Origin: CAZLMG01 sp964560765
GTDB lineage: Bacteria > Bdellovibrionota_B > Oligoflexia > Oligoflexales > CAZLMG01
Direction of reading: 5' to 3'
NCBI GenBank assembly: GCA_964560765.1
Contig: CAZLMG010000002.1
Coordinates: forward strand, 1 to 64,000
Length of the DNA: 64,000 nt
Below, one piece after another: positions 53,548 through 62,881 of the stretch (position 1 is its first letter; every line of letters starts with the position of its first letter). The notes below the pieces were generated by a model. It searched no databases. It was given only the letters and a program-made list of their open reading frames with translations, and was not told where the DNA came from. The translations under genes and the position numbers were made by a program.

Positions 53548-55638
53548 ATGCATATTCATCGCCTACGCAGCCTGACGACAATGGTTGGAATCGGCACAAT
53601 TGCCGCCGTCTCCCTGTACCTATCAGAAGCCAACACTTCCCAGATCGCCACCGGGGGCTCTAGAGATGTAGCACCCCTCTGGGCGTACTCGTCCCTAACG
53701 TTTCTTTCTCTCTCGACTTTGATTCTGGCTCTCTTCTGCACCAGCACCCTCATGTCCCGCACGCGCTCCCAGAGCACTCTTATCAAGAGCATATTGATCA
53801 TCTTCTTCAGCAGCGTGGGAATTTTGGTCTGGTCACTACTGCGCGGGCACGGCCTAGACCTTATTCAAGACCTTCCCATGCGTGCATTTTTCCAGCAGCA
53901 ACTTTTTGGGCATGCCCTCCTCTTCTTGTTGGGCATCGGCGTCAACCTGTGGGTGCAGGCTCAGCTCCGTCAGGTGCAACACCGAGAACAAGAGCTGGGC
54001 ACTGCTGCAAACATGCTCCCGACCGGAGCGCGCAGGTTAGTCGCCGCCATGCTGCAGCATTCCTCGAATCATTGGCAGCCGGGAGCTCGATCGATTAATT
54101 TGCGCACCGCTAGCTTCGTCATTCATCATGACCCACTGGGCCAAATCAAGCGCGCCCTGCCCACCGGTTTGTTGCAGTTGCGAACGATGGAGGTCAATCG
54201 CTGCTTGCAGCTGCTATTACAGGAAAAGATCCTGACTTCACGAACACACGACCAGCAATACTCGGCTGTGGTCGATCCTCTACTGGCACCACGTCCATGC
54301 CTAGATGTATTGCAAGCGTTCTGTCTCCTGCAAACAGAGGGCATACCTGCCATCGATCGCCGCCTGAACCTGCTCGCATCGCTTTTTCCTGTCTTGGATG
54401 TGGAGCTCGCGGCGCGCGTCCACCCCACACTCATCGAGCAATTGACCACAAAAAATCGCTGGCTGTTCCATTTGGATTTCGATTGGACCGATCAGTCAGT
54501 CATTTCTGATCGCCAGCGGTGGCAGTATCAAGCGAGCACTCGCGAGCCATCGAGTTCAACCATGGCCACCGTTTTCCAGGCGATGGAACGGCATCAAAAG
54601 TTGGGCAACGTGCTTTGGTTGTCGCCGACTGCTCGCGATCAACTGATGCTAGAGGCACCTCTCATTGCCCACACCTTTCAAGCTTGGCCCGTACGAATGG
54701 CCGATGGCTCGGACGAGATCTTGACGTTTGTCGCACCTTTTGAAGTTCTGATACCGCGCCTGGAAAAATTCCATAATCTTGCGGCACAGCGCAGCATCTT
54801 GTCGGATCGGGGCGCACGCCCTGCGGCACAGCGCACAGCGGCGGCCCTGCAGGCGCGTATGGCTCAGGCTAGCGATCAGCGAACTTGCCTGCGACTTCTG
54901 GAAGCTCTCAGCTCGTACCCATGGCAAGGATTTATGGAAAAAGATATGGCGCTTCACATCTTGCTGCAAATTCATGATCGACTGCAGCAGGCTGCTCACT
55001 TGGCTCCTCAGAGGAAAAATGCCAAGTGGGATAAAGTTGTCCAGCGCTGCCGCGAAGGTGTCCACCAAATTGGCTTCCCCGGGCAATCCCTATTCTCAGC
55101 GCTTTCGGAAGTGAGGTCTTTACGCCAAATCGACACGGCCCTAGAGATTGCACGCCAGCCCGAGCACGACCGATTCGCCGAAATTTGGGCATGGCTCGCG
55201 ACCATGGACTCCCGCCGATTCTCGCCGGAAGACCGAAATAAAATCTGCCACTTCTTGCTTGGCGTGCCGCAAAACCCCCTACTCGCTAAGAATTTTATGG
55301 TTGCTACACGCGCCCTGCAAACACTCGCGAACATTTGGACGGGAATCACAGCCCACGGCGAGCATGAAGATAGCCGAGCTCTCGACTCTCTCGCCCCGTG
55401 GGTTATCCATTATCATGGATCGCTGCTCACACTGCTGTTAGATTGTTTAATTGCCATACGGCAGCGAAGTCAGGGGGCATTTCTACTCTCAAGCCCCACA
55501 CAAGACTTGATTGCGGCGACCATCGAAGCGCATAGCGCCAAGCATTCGACCGCAGCGCCAGCGAGCCTGCGGATGCGGTGGGAACTCATCCACAACTGGC
55601 AACCCGAGAGCTTGCGTCCCATGGATCTTGGAGCCTAA
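53548..55638 (+). CDS. unknown membrane-anchored protein with a large soluble domain
   Basis: 696 residues. About four hydrophobic helices fall within the first 140 residues, then about 550 soluble residues, mostly helical, with several Trp, His and Cys. I recognise no domain. It follows the PAS kinase by 29 bases on the same strand, so it may be a partner or output of that kinase. Its stop overlaps that of the convergent pseudoprotease gene by four bases. Confidence 0.65.
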   Translation: MHIHRLRSLTTMVGIGTIAAVSLYLSEANTSQIATGGSRDVAPLWAYSSLTFLSLSTLILALFCTSTLMSRTRSQSTLIKSILIIFFSSVGILVWSLLRGHGLDLIQDLPMRAFFQQQLFGHALLFLLGIGVNLWVQAQLRQVQHREQELGTAANMLPTGARRLVAAMLQHSSNHWQPGARSINLRTASFVIHHDPLGQIKRALPTGLLQLRTMEVNRCLQLLLQEKILTSRTHDQQYSAVVDPLLAPRPCLDVLQAFCLLQTEGIPAIDRRLNLLASLFPVLDVELAARVHPTLIEQLTTKNRWLFHLDFDWTDQSVISDRQRWQYQASTREPSSSTMATVFQAMERHQKLGNVLWLSPTARDQLMLEAPLIAHTFQAWPVRMADGSDEILTFVAPFEVLIPRLEKFHNLAAQRSILSDRGARPAAQRTAAALQARMAQASDQRTCLRLLEALSSYPWQGFMEKDMALHILLQIHDRLQQAAHLAPQRKNAKWDKVVQRCREGVHQIGFPGQSLFSALSEVRSLRQIDTALEIARQPEHDRFAEIWAWLATMDSRRFSPEDRNKICHFLLGVPQNPLLAKNFMVATRALQTLANIWTGITAHGEHEDSRALDSLAPWVIHYHGSLLTLLLDCLIAIRQRSQGAFLLSSPTQDLIAATIEAHSAKHSTAAPASLRMRWELIHNWQPESLRPMDLGA

Positions 55639-57131
55639 TTCTTGCTGCCGGCACTTGCATTTTTGGCTTCAAATAGTCGAGCCGAACTTGGCAAGCCGTA
55701 GGTCTTGACGATGCGGTCCTGTGCCGGCGCAATCGCGTCGTAACTCAGAATGATCTCCGCCCCCTCCAATTCAAACTTCAGCTTGGCATATAACTGCCCA
55801 TCACGTCCGCGCGTTGGCTGGCTCAAGGCATTCATTAATTCGGCAATGTTACGCACATCCAAATCGTTGACTTGGCTGAGTACACTGTTGCGAACAGCAT
55901 CGTAGCCACGATTGGATTCGTCTGCCAAGATCTCAGATAAAACGATGCGCCGGTGGTTATCATCCGTAGGTTCATTTTCCATCATCCAGTAGCGCAACAG
56001 AGCAATCGGCGCACCCCGATCCCACTCCTTACCCCAGCGTTTTAAATAGTCGACGCTAAGCTCACGCAAAACTAGTCCGCCAAAGATCAAATAAGGAACA
56101 TCGCCACCAGCGTGAAAGAATGGCGTCAAAAACTGCTCAGACGAGAAACGGGTCAAGCGGGCCGTTGCGGTATTGGACTTACCCTCTCGAAAGTAAGTTA
56201 GAGTGATAGAATCACCGGCAAATCGGCGATTTACCAAATGCGTAAAATGCAAGCGCCCCCAGGTTTCATGCCGGGTAAAACCATCCATATCGATAAGCTG
56301 CCCATCAATGGCGGTGAGCAAATCATTCTGTTGCAAGATCTCTGCAAATGCACTGGTCGAAAACACTTCGGCAACGAGCACGCCCGCCGTCGAAGGCGGA
56401 ATCTTCAGCATGGCACGTACATGTGGCGATCGTACCGTGCGTGTGCGGACGCCGATTGCTGGAAACCCTCGATACTCCTTACCCTGCAAGTGGTCCTCCA
56501 GATAGTGCGCAATGACCGGCGCAGGAATCGCCGAAAGGAGCTCGCCCGAGCGACCAGTCGCCAGGGCAACGGCGCGCCCGCCACTGAACAATGGCTCCGA
56601 CCAGCCCAAGTCCTGCTCCTTCGGAGCTGCAATGCCATAAGTTGGCAGGCTGTACATACTCGTGGCGCTGTTTCGCACTTCAACATCGACGACGCGCATT
56701 GACATCGACCGTAACTTTGTTGGCGACTTGGCAAAGGCGACATTGACCTCTGTCCCAGATGGCACTGCGCCTCCCCAGCTGGCAGGACGCAAGCGCGCTC
56801 CCGAAAGGTCCGCTTGTAATAGAGCTAAATTGCTCTCAAGATCCACATGCCGGACGCTGGCAAATTGCTTCTGCGTAGAACCAAAACGGAGCCACTCAAT
56901 CGCAACGCTGTCACGCGCTGCAAACGCAGTCGTCAGAAGATGCCTATCATCAACCACAACGGCCAGATGCACTTCTTGCCGCATGTTCTCCCGCTGCCAG
57001 GGCGCCCCCTGATCGATAGGCTCCTTACTAACCTGCAGCAAGACGACGGAATCTTCGTAGGATTGCGCCATCGCCGTCAGAGCGAGCACACTTCCCAAAC
57101 CCGCCGTCAAAACAAAGGCGATGCCCTTCAT
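55635..57131 (-). CDS. degenerate trypsin-like/PDZ protein (likely pseudoprotease)
   Basis: 498 residues with a signal peptide (cleavage near MAQ). It aligns with the neighbouring intact protease over its length. The catalytic His position is F70 (LLTTAF against MTNAHV) and the Asp position is N101 (NLALL against DLAVI), while the Ser position, S183 in PLFSGGR, is kept. A PDZ-like part (about 220-320) and the shared C-terminal block (YLIFGGLVLRELS) are present. It overlaps the upstream protease gene by four bases (ATGA). It is probably periplasmic and non-proteolytic, perhaps a partner or regulator. Confidence 0.85.
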   Translation of the reverse strand: MKGIAFVLTAGLGSVLALTAMAQSYEDSVVLLQVSKEPIDQGAPWQRENMRQEVHLAVVVDDRHLLTTAFAARDSVAIEWLRFGSTQKQFASVRHVDLESNLALLQADLSGARLRPASWGGAVPSGTEVNVAFAKSPTKLRSMSMRVVDVEVRNSATSMYSLPTYGIAAPKEQDLGWSEPLFSGGRAVALATGRSGELLSAIPAPVIAHYLEDHLQGKEYRGFPAIGVRTRTVRSPHVRAMLKIPPSTAGVLVAEVFSTSAFAEILQQNDLLTAIDGQLIDMDGFTRHETWGRLHFTHLVNRRFAGDSITLTYFREGKSNTATARLTRFSSEQFLTPFFHAGGDVPYLIFGGLVLRELSVDYLKRWGKEWDRGAPIALLRYWMMENEPTDDNHRRIVLSEILADESNRGYDAVRNSVLSQVNDLDVRNIAELMNALSQPTRGRDGQLYAKLKFELEGAEIILSYDAIAPAQDRIVKTYGLPSSARLFEAKNASAGSKN

Positions 57132-58636
57132 CGCACACCTCCGAAAGCCATGGACTCTGTGCGCAGTACATGCGTGCGATCAAGTTGGTAGCGTCGCAAA
57201 ATCTCGGCCTCAGCTTCGCGCGTTGCCGCAGTTGGCAGCGCAATGACAGGCTCATCAAAAAGGAATTCAAAGCGCAAATACTCTTCCGTAGCCGAGCTCG
57301 TGACGCGGACGACATCTGCTAAATTCATGATTTCTTGACCATTGATGGCACGCAGTACCGAAAAGGGCGTCCCATCCTCATGCGTGTTAAGCGGATGCGG
57401 CAGCTTCCCTGCGAGAACGACCTGCGTCGTGCGCCGCCGCGCCTCGGCGGCATAGTCCGCGTAAAAGTGCAGAAAACGCAAGGCCACGGGTGAGGCTCGA
57501 AACCAGAGTTTCCCCCAAGTCTCGAGCAAATCCCGCGATAGTTCAGCAAACACCAAACCACCAACGATGGCGTAAGGAGACTCCATCTCATAATGGTTAC
57601 CGGCAAAGTAGCGCGACTGAAATGGCTGAACAGGAACTTGCACACGCATTTCGCGCCCATCACGCCACAGAGTCACATCCACCGTTTCGCCAAACTGGCG
57701 CAAATCAAAGATAACCTCGAAATAGATGCGCTCGCCCTGAAAGTTGATCTTACCGTCGGTTCCAATGTCGTGGCCTGAAATTTGGGTCATGACATCTCCA
57801 GATCTGATCCGGTCGTGGGCCGGACCATGTTCGTGGACGTGAACGACCTTAATCCCGCGCCCGGTGCCGGACAGCCCGTGAAAGGCTGCCGTTCCTGGGT
57901 TCGCTAAGGCACCCGCCAGCACGGTGACACCCATTTCCGGATGCCCATCATATCGACCGTCCTGGATATCCGCGAGAAAGCGGTGAACAACGGCCGTGGG
58001 GATGATGTAGCCGGTATTCTCTGCATCTGTGAATGCCTGAAAGGCGACGCCGATCACCTTTCGTCCCTGCATGACCGGGCCACCGCTATTGCCAGGATTA
58101 ATGGCCGAATCAACCTGAATGAGCAAATGTTCTCGCACTCCTGAATGGCTATACATGCGGAAATCAATGCGCGAAACAACACCACCAGTCATGGAGATTT
58201 GCTCTCCCCCTTTGGGAAAGCCAATCGTAGAAACAGGACTGTGCAGGCGCGGCAGGCTCCCAAATGCCAACGGCCGAATACCCTTCAATGCGGCATCATC
58301 TACGGTCGTGATCACGGCCAAATCACAGTCATGGGCAACATGCAAAACTCTTGCGGGGAGCGGCTCAGGATCGCCATCGCGCAGTACGGCAAGATAAGTA
58401 GCATTAGCGACCACATGGGCATTGGTCATGATCATGCCGTCACCAATAAAGAACCCCGTGCCAGAACTCTGTGCTTGCGGCGATCGCTTCCACGGCGTTA
58501 AAGCTAGCGGTTCTTGCTTGACCGTTTGAATCTTGAAGACGCTACGGCGAACTCCCGCTGACGAAAGTGCAGCAGCTGGAATCGCGATGGAGATGAAAGA
58601 TGACAAAAAAGACAAGATCAATAACAAGCGTCGCAT
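57128..58636 (-). CDS. trypsin-like serine protease with PDZ domain
   Basis: 502 residues with a signal peptide (about 1-25). The catalytic triad is intact: H74 in TNAHVV, D105 in DCDLAVI and S184 in GNSGGPV, as in DegP/DegQ-type S1C proteases. A PDZ-like part (about 230-335) is followed by a block beginning YAIVGGLVFAELS that is shared with the downstream paralogue. It is the first of the two-gene overlap and expected to be periplasmic. The C-terminal block (about 350-502) has no named domain that I recognise. Confidence 0.92.
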   Translation of the reverse strand: MRRLLLILSFLSSFISIAIPAAALSSAGVRRSVFKIQTVKQEPLALTPWKRSPQAQSSGTGFFIGDGMIMTNAHVVANATYLAVLRDGDPEPLPARVLHVAHDCDLAVITTVDDAALKGIRPLAFGSLPRLHSPVSTIGFPKGGEQISMTGGVVSRIDFRMYSHSGVREHLLIQVDSAINPGNSGGPVMQGRKVIGVAFQAFTDAENTGYIIPTAVVHRFLADIQDGRYDGHPEMGVTVLAGALANPGTAAFHGLSGTGRGIKVVHVHEHGPAHDRIRSGDVMTQISGHDIGTDGKINFQGERIYFEVIFDLRQFGETVDVTLWRDGREMRVQVPVQPFQSRYFAGNHYEMESPYAIVGGLVFAELSRDLLETWGKLWFRASPVALRFLHFYADYAAEARRRTTQVVLAGKLPHPLNTHEDGTPFSVLRAINGQEIMNLADVVRVTSSATEEYLRFEFLFDEPVIALPTAATREAEAEILRRYQLDRTHVLRTESMAFGGVR

Positions 58637-58715
58637 GTGTTTCCCGCATCGGCATGAGGTGACCGTTAGCGGGAATTATATCGACATCGACGCCAAAGCA
58701 CAAAAGCCCGTCAGC

Positions 58716-59588
58716 TTATGGGCAAAGACCGGTCGAGTTGGCAATGCCATTGACTTGGTCGATGTACTTGATCAATTTGCTTTTCTCATTATCACCCAGT
58801 GGCCCAGCGGGCGGCATTGCACCCGGAGTAGAAGCCGTACGACAAATGCGCAAACGCGAGTCGGTTGCAGCCTTTTTGAACTCCGCTTCGTTGCCAACAA
58901 ATGGAGAATACGCATCACCAGCCTTGTGACAATTCCCATTTGAGCAGCTCGCCACCAAGATGGGGTTCACGTCAGTGGCGAAGTTTAAAGCGACCGCGCC
59001 TCCAGAACTGCTCGTCGCACTGCTACTCGCTGAGCTGCTTGTGGACGACCCGGAAGAACCATCCGCTGGCATATTTGGAATGGTGGGCACCTGCGGACAC
59101 TGCTCGACGTTTGCCCCGGGCTCCATCATGAACGCATTGATATCTAAATTACGATATTCCGTGCGCCCGCCACCTGGAAATTTCACAAAGTGGAGTTTCG
59201 CCTGTTTTGTTCCAGGATTAGCCTCACAGTTATACAGAGTGTAACCCTCACCAGCGTTGGCTTGGAGGCGCTGCTGCAGATCACTAGCCAGGGAGGGAAA
59301 GCGAGCCAACACTTGCGCTTCGCAACAGCCCCAGCTGGCAAGCTGCCCACCACAGGTCGGTGGAGAAGAACCATTGTTGACGACAGCTACCCAGGCCTTG
59401 CCTTGGCTATTACATTGCTGCAGCGTCATCGCGGCGCCACCATTTACGGCATCGCCCCCGCCAATCGGGGTTTGTTGGCTGTCATCGCGCTTGCCGGCAG
59501 TCGCCTTGCGCTCCTGCTTCTCGCCACAGTAGGATATGGCCAAGCTGATGAAAACAAAGAGAAAGCTGCGATTGATGCGACCTTGCAT
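58716..59588 (-). CDS. cytochrome-c-like lipoprotein with CX4CH motif
   Basis: 290 residues. A hydrophobic N-terminus ending in ISYCG is a possible lipidation site. An N-terminal Cys-rich region is followed by a long Ser-rich linker (near 178-200) and a C-terminal domain with CSNGNCHK, a CX4CH rather than the usual CxxCH. MPPAGPL could supply a Met haem ligand. The shape resembles c-type cytochrome domains of exported proteins, but haem binding is not proven. ATG 59586-59588 (GAGG nine bases upstream) is preferred over 59597. Confidence 0.7.
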   Translation of the reverse strand: MQGRINRSFLFVFISLAISYCGEKQERKATAGKRDDSQQTPIGGGDAVNGGAAMTLQQCNSQGKAWVAVVNNGSSPPTCGGQLASWGCCEAQVLARFPSLASDLQQRLQANAGEGYTLYNCEANPGTKQAKLHFVKFPGGGRTEYRNLDINAFMMEPGANVEQCPQVPTIPNMPADGSSGSSTSSSASSSATSSSGGAVALNFATDVNPILVASCSNGNCHKAGDAYSPFVGNEAEFKKAATDSRLRICRTASTPGAMPPAGPLGDNEKSKLIKYIDQVNGIANSTGLCP

Positions 59589-59693
59589 GGTTACCATCCT
59601 CTGGTTACTGCCCTCCTCTTATCGGTACAAAGGACCGAAAACTTTAGTTTTTTGAGCAAATCCCGGTTCTTATAAGACGTTTTTTGGCAAATA

Positions 59694-59722
59694 TTGATGT
59701 TGCGCTTTCTGATCATTAAGAA
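59694..59722 (+). promoter_or_regulatory. predicted promoter of rpmG
   Basis: -35 TTGATG (59694-59699), a 17-base spacer, and -10 TAAGAA (59717-59722). The rpmG ATG is 51 bases downstream, with AGGAG at 59759-59763. The -10 is imperfect. Confidence 0.4.
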
Positions 59723-59773
59723 TAATGTCCCCGTCTCATTAGTCTGAGTGCGTTCAATAGGAGCAATGGCATC

Positions 59774-59938
59774 ATGGCAAAGGCAGGCAGGCGGGAACTG
59801 ATTCGATTGAACTCAACCGCAGGAACAGGCTTCTTTTATACGACCATCAAAAAGCGCGGCACAGAAAAGCTCGAGCTGAAGAAATACGATCCAGTTATTC
59901 GCAAGCGCGTTCCCTTCAAGGAAGGCAAGATCAAGTAA
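59774..59938 (+). CDS. rpmG: 50S ribosomal protein L33
   Basis: 54 residues: starts MAKAGRRELIRLNST, then GTGFFYTTIKKRG and LKKYDPVIRKRVPFKEGKIK. This is the Cys-free form of L33, which needs no zinc. AGGAG lies ten bases before the ATG at 59774, and an intrinsic terminator follows 29 bases after the stop. Placed alone rather than with rpmB. Confidence 0.97.
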   Translation: MAKAGRRELIRLNSTAGTGFFYTTIKKRGTEKLELKKYDPVIRKRVPFKEGKIK

Positions 59939-59967
59939 GCTTGATCGACTTTTGATCAGAGATGAAT

Positions 59968-59993
59968 ACGGCACCGCACTGGGTGCCGTTTTT
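59968..59993 (+). terminator. intrinsic terminator after rpmG
   Basis: ACGGCACC, a six-base loop and GGTGCCGT form a perfect eight-base stem followed directly by TTTT. Confidence 0.9.
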
Positions 59994-60353
59994 GCTTTCC
60001 GGCGCGGGAGGCAGGGGCATTTCATATTGGTTTGCTTGGCACTTGTCTCTATCGACTCATCCGCGATCCCGGCGAATTTTGGTAGCAGCCCCTGGCACCG
60101 TCCCCGCAACGGTGCCTGCCCGCCAGCCCGATGCCTGCGGCCATTCAATTTGTCCTACTTTTCGACACTGCCGCAAAACACCGTCACTTAACCCTCTCGC
60201 AATCAATATCGCTTCCTGTGCCTTTTCCCCTGTCCTTTCCGCAGACTCCCCGCACCCATCTCACCCGCCCACGCCTTGGCAAGACCCTTGCTTTACCCTT
60301 TCTGTCGAGTTTCTCAGTTGTGTTGTTTGCTGACTGAAGCAGGAGCTGAAGCC
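59994..60353. other. 360-base intergenic region, pyrimidine-rich, with a hairpin
   Basis: No convincing gene. GGCACCGT (60094-60101) and ACGGTGCC (60109-60116) form a perfect eight-base hairpin with a seven-base loop and no T-run. The stretch about 60215-60310 is unusually rich in C and T on the plus strand. It must contain the promoter of the next gene, whose AGGAG is at 60341-60345. A small RNA is possible but not supported. Confidence 0.4.
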
Positions 60354-61034
60354 ATGATGTGGTCAAGGTTGATCATCGCCGGAATGATGTTGATGTTAGG
60401 AGCCGAGGCAGCCCATGCCCGCCGCTCATCTCGTACCGGACTTAACTTTGGTGCGAATTTGCGCATCGTCAACGATTCGGATCGTGGCGCCGCGTCGACA
60501 GAATCCGCCACCAAATCCAATGTTTCGAAAACCGTAAACACCGTCGCGCCCTTCCTCGGCTTTGTGCTTGGTGACCACCTGAATATAGGTATCAGCGCCT
60601 TGACCGATCAGTCACAGGACATCATCACCGAGGACAATACAGAGTCTGGCTCCAGTATGTACCGGCGACGCAACACAGACGTACGCGGCGCTAGTATCTT
60701 CATGCGCTTCTTGTTTGCCGATGTCATGTACTTCGAAGCTGGTGGTGGAGTATACGAGCAGCGCACAGCCATCCTTAATGAATATAAATTCCCTACGAAT
60801 GGCACCTCATTTACGGGCTCTCAAGAGGAATATGTGGTGCGTGGAATCGGCACCGGATATAATCTTGGTGCGGGTATCGAGTTACCGATCGTCAACGGTT
60901 TTTACTTTGCTAGCGGCTACAACATGCGCGCGTTTCAGTTGCGCGATTACCGCGGCACAAATGACCTAGGACGAAAATTGTCGCGCGTCGAACGCCGCGA
61001 GTTTACCTTCGGCATCTCTCACTACCTAAAGTAA
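60354..61034 (+). CDS. outer-membrane beta-barrel-like protein
   Basis: 226 residues. Signal peptide (MMWSRLIIAGMMLMLGA, then EAAHA). The rest alternates polar and aromatic residues in a beta-barrel fashion (FYFASGYNMRAFQLRDY). It does not end in Phe but in His-Tyr-Leu-Lys. The ATG at 60354 has AGGAG eight bases upstream; the open frame extends to 60276 but that part is not coding. The globin gene starts 23 bases later. Confidence 0.72.
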   Translation: MMWSRLIIAGMMLMLGAEAAHARRSSRTGLNFGANLRIVNDSDRGAASTESATKSNVSKTVNTVAPFLGFVLGDHLNIGISALTDQSQDIITEDNTESGSSMYRRRNTDVRGASIFMRFLFADVMYFEAGGGVYEQRTAILNEYKFPTNGTSFTGSQEEYVVRGIGTGYNLGAGIELPIVNGFYFASGYNMRAFQLRDYRGTNDLGRKLSRVERREFTFGISHYLK

Positions 61035-61057
61035 CCAGATCTGGCGCCCATGCGGCG

Positions 61058-61429
61058 ATGAGAGCGATGAATCTTTTCGAGAGTATTGGCGAAGAAACCA
61101 TCCGCAAAGTGATCCGCACTTTCTATGAACGGGCGATCATCGATCCGATGATCGGTTATTTCTTTTTTGGCAAAGATCACGAACATCTGGTGCAGCAGCA
61201 AATTGCGTTTGCGACCGGGATGCTAGGCGGACCAGCTAGCTACCGAGGACGCCCCATACTTCCCCTGCATCAACCCCTACTGATTCGCCACGCGCACTTC
61301 AATCGACGGCGAGTCATGATGCGCGAAGCCATGCTCGAATTCGGCGTCAGTGAAGCGCATGCCGACGCCTGGCTAGCTTTAGAAGAGCAATTGCTGCCGA
61401 TGATTCTGGGATCGCCCTACCAGCGATGA
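61058..61429 (+). CDS. truncated haemoglobin-like protein
   Basis: 123 residues. LFESIGEETIRKVIRTFYER and the Asp-Pro-x-Ile-x-x-Phe-Phe segment match the B-helix region of truncated haemoglobins. H71 in LPLHQPLLIRHAHF aligns with the proximal haem His of the M. tuberculosis HbN family (VHQGRGITMHHF). It may bind O2 or detoxify NO or peroxide. The group within the family is uncertain. ATG 61067 is an alternative start. It meets der end to end with no gap. Confidence 0.85.
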   Translation: MRAMNLFESIGEETIRKVIRTFYERAIIDPMIGYFFFGKDHEHLVQQQIAFATGMLGGPASYRGRPILPLHQPLLIRHAHFNRRRVMMREAMLEFGVSEAHADAWLALEEQLLPMILGSPYQR

Positions 61430-62881
61430 TTACAGGCTGGCTCCCATATCTTCCGCCATAGGACTGGCGACGGGCAGAGCCGCATCTGCCTCTTGAGACG
61501 CTGGACGACCATAGCCAGCTCGTTCCCGCGCCTCTTTCTTGCCGCGATAAATGACATGAATCGGAATATCGGTGAAGCCCAGGTCCTGCTGAAAGCGCTT
61601 CGTCATGTAGCGCTTGTACGACTCTTGAATTTCATCGGCCATATTGCACATCACCACCAAAGTTGGCGGCGCCGCGCGCACCTGGGTCGCATAATAAAAT
61701 TTGACGCGCTTTTTGAAGTTGCGAATCAAAGCCGGCGTATGTTGCATCACCATGTTCTGCAAAGATGAATTGATCTTAGCTGTTTCCACCCGACGCGAGT
61801 ACTGCTGATACAGGCGTTCGACTTCGGGAAGAATCTTGTGCACGCGCTGATTTTCCTGGCACGAAACAAACAATGCTGGGGCAAATGCCAGAGTCTTGAT
61901 CTGATTGCGAATCGTGCTCAGGTAATCGCGCGCCGTATTCGTCGCCTTTTCGGGAATCAAGTCCCACTTATTGATGACCAGCAACACGGGCTTGTAGAGC
62001 TTACTAGCATGCGATGCAAGTCGTGCATCCTGATCGGTAAAGCCTGTGCTGGCATCCAAGACCAGTACCACCACGTCCGACTCTTCAATGGCGCGCAGAC
62101 TGCGCAACACGCTGAGTGTTTCCAGTTTTTCTATGACCCGCGCTTTTCGGCGAATACCCGCCGTATCCACCAGTACGTAATGTTCCTTATCAAAAACCAG
62201 CGGCGTGTCGATGGCATCGCGCGTCGTGCCCGCGACGTCACTGACCAGCGCTCGCGATTCACCGAGAATGCGGTTGAGGATAGATGACTTACCCACATTG
62301 GGACGACCCACGAGAGCGACGCGACGCGCCCCCGGCTCGATGGCACGGCGGTGCCGCACCGTTTCGATCTCTTGAAGGCGTTCGTACACCAATTCCTTTA
62401 ACTCCAAGACACCCCGGTTGTGGGCGGCGCTCAGCGAATGTAGCTCATCAATACCGATGCGATAGAAGTCGTAGATGTGCGCTTCTTGCGAATCACCATC
62501 GACTTTATTGACGGCGTAGATAGTTGGTTTGCCCATACGCTCAAGCATGCGCACAAGCTCGGCATCGTAAGGGTGCACGCCTTCCTTCTTGTCCAGCATC
62601 AGCACCACAAGATCAGCCTCTTCAATGGCGGCCATGGTCTGTTGCCAAACCAAGTTGTCTTTGAATGGCTGGTAGCTGGTTTCGGCGGTTTCAAAACCAC
62701 CCGTATCGACAACGGTATAGCCATCGTCGGTACCGTCGAGCCGAACAGAGCCGTAAATGCGGTCACGGGTGACACCCGGGCGATCGTCCACGATCGCATC
62801 ATTGGTGCGAGTCAGCCGATTGAAGAGTGTCGACTTGCCAACGTTGGGTCGCCCAACGAGCGCTACGATGCCGCGAATCAT
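61430..62881 (-). CDS. der: double-domain ribosome-assembly GTPase Der (EngA)
   Basis: 483 residues with two G domains, each with GRPNVGKS (near 11 and 192), followed by a KH-like domain with a basic C-terminus. G3 DTGGF and DTAGIR and G4 NKVD and NKWD are present. Acts in 50S assembly. The start overlaps the rnc stop by four bases (ATGA), which suggests translational coupling in an rnc-der unit. Confidence 0.98.
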   Translation of the reverse strand: MIRGIVALVGRPNVGKSTLFNRLTRTNDAIVDDRPGVTRDRIYGSVRLDGTDDGYTVVDTGGFETAETSYQPFKDNLVWQQTMAAIEEADLVVLMLDKKEGVHPYDAELVRMLERMGKPTIYAVNKVDGDSQEAHIYDFYRIGIDELHSLSAAHNRGVLELKELVYERLQEIETVRHRRAIEPGARRVALVGRPNVGKSSILNRILGESRALVSDVAGTTRDAIDTPLVFDKEHYVLVDTAGIRRKARVIEKLETLSVLRSLRAIEESDVVVLVLDASTGFTDQDARLASHASKLYKPVLLVINKWDLIPEKATNTARDYLSTIRNQIKTLAFAPALFVSCQENQRVHKILPEVERLYQQYSRRVETAKINSSLQNMVMQHTPALIRNFKKRVKFYYATQVRAAPPTLVVMCNMADEIQESYKRYMTKRFQQDLGFTDIPIHVIYRGKKEARERAGYGRPASQEADAALPVASPMAEDMGASL

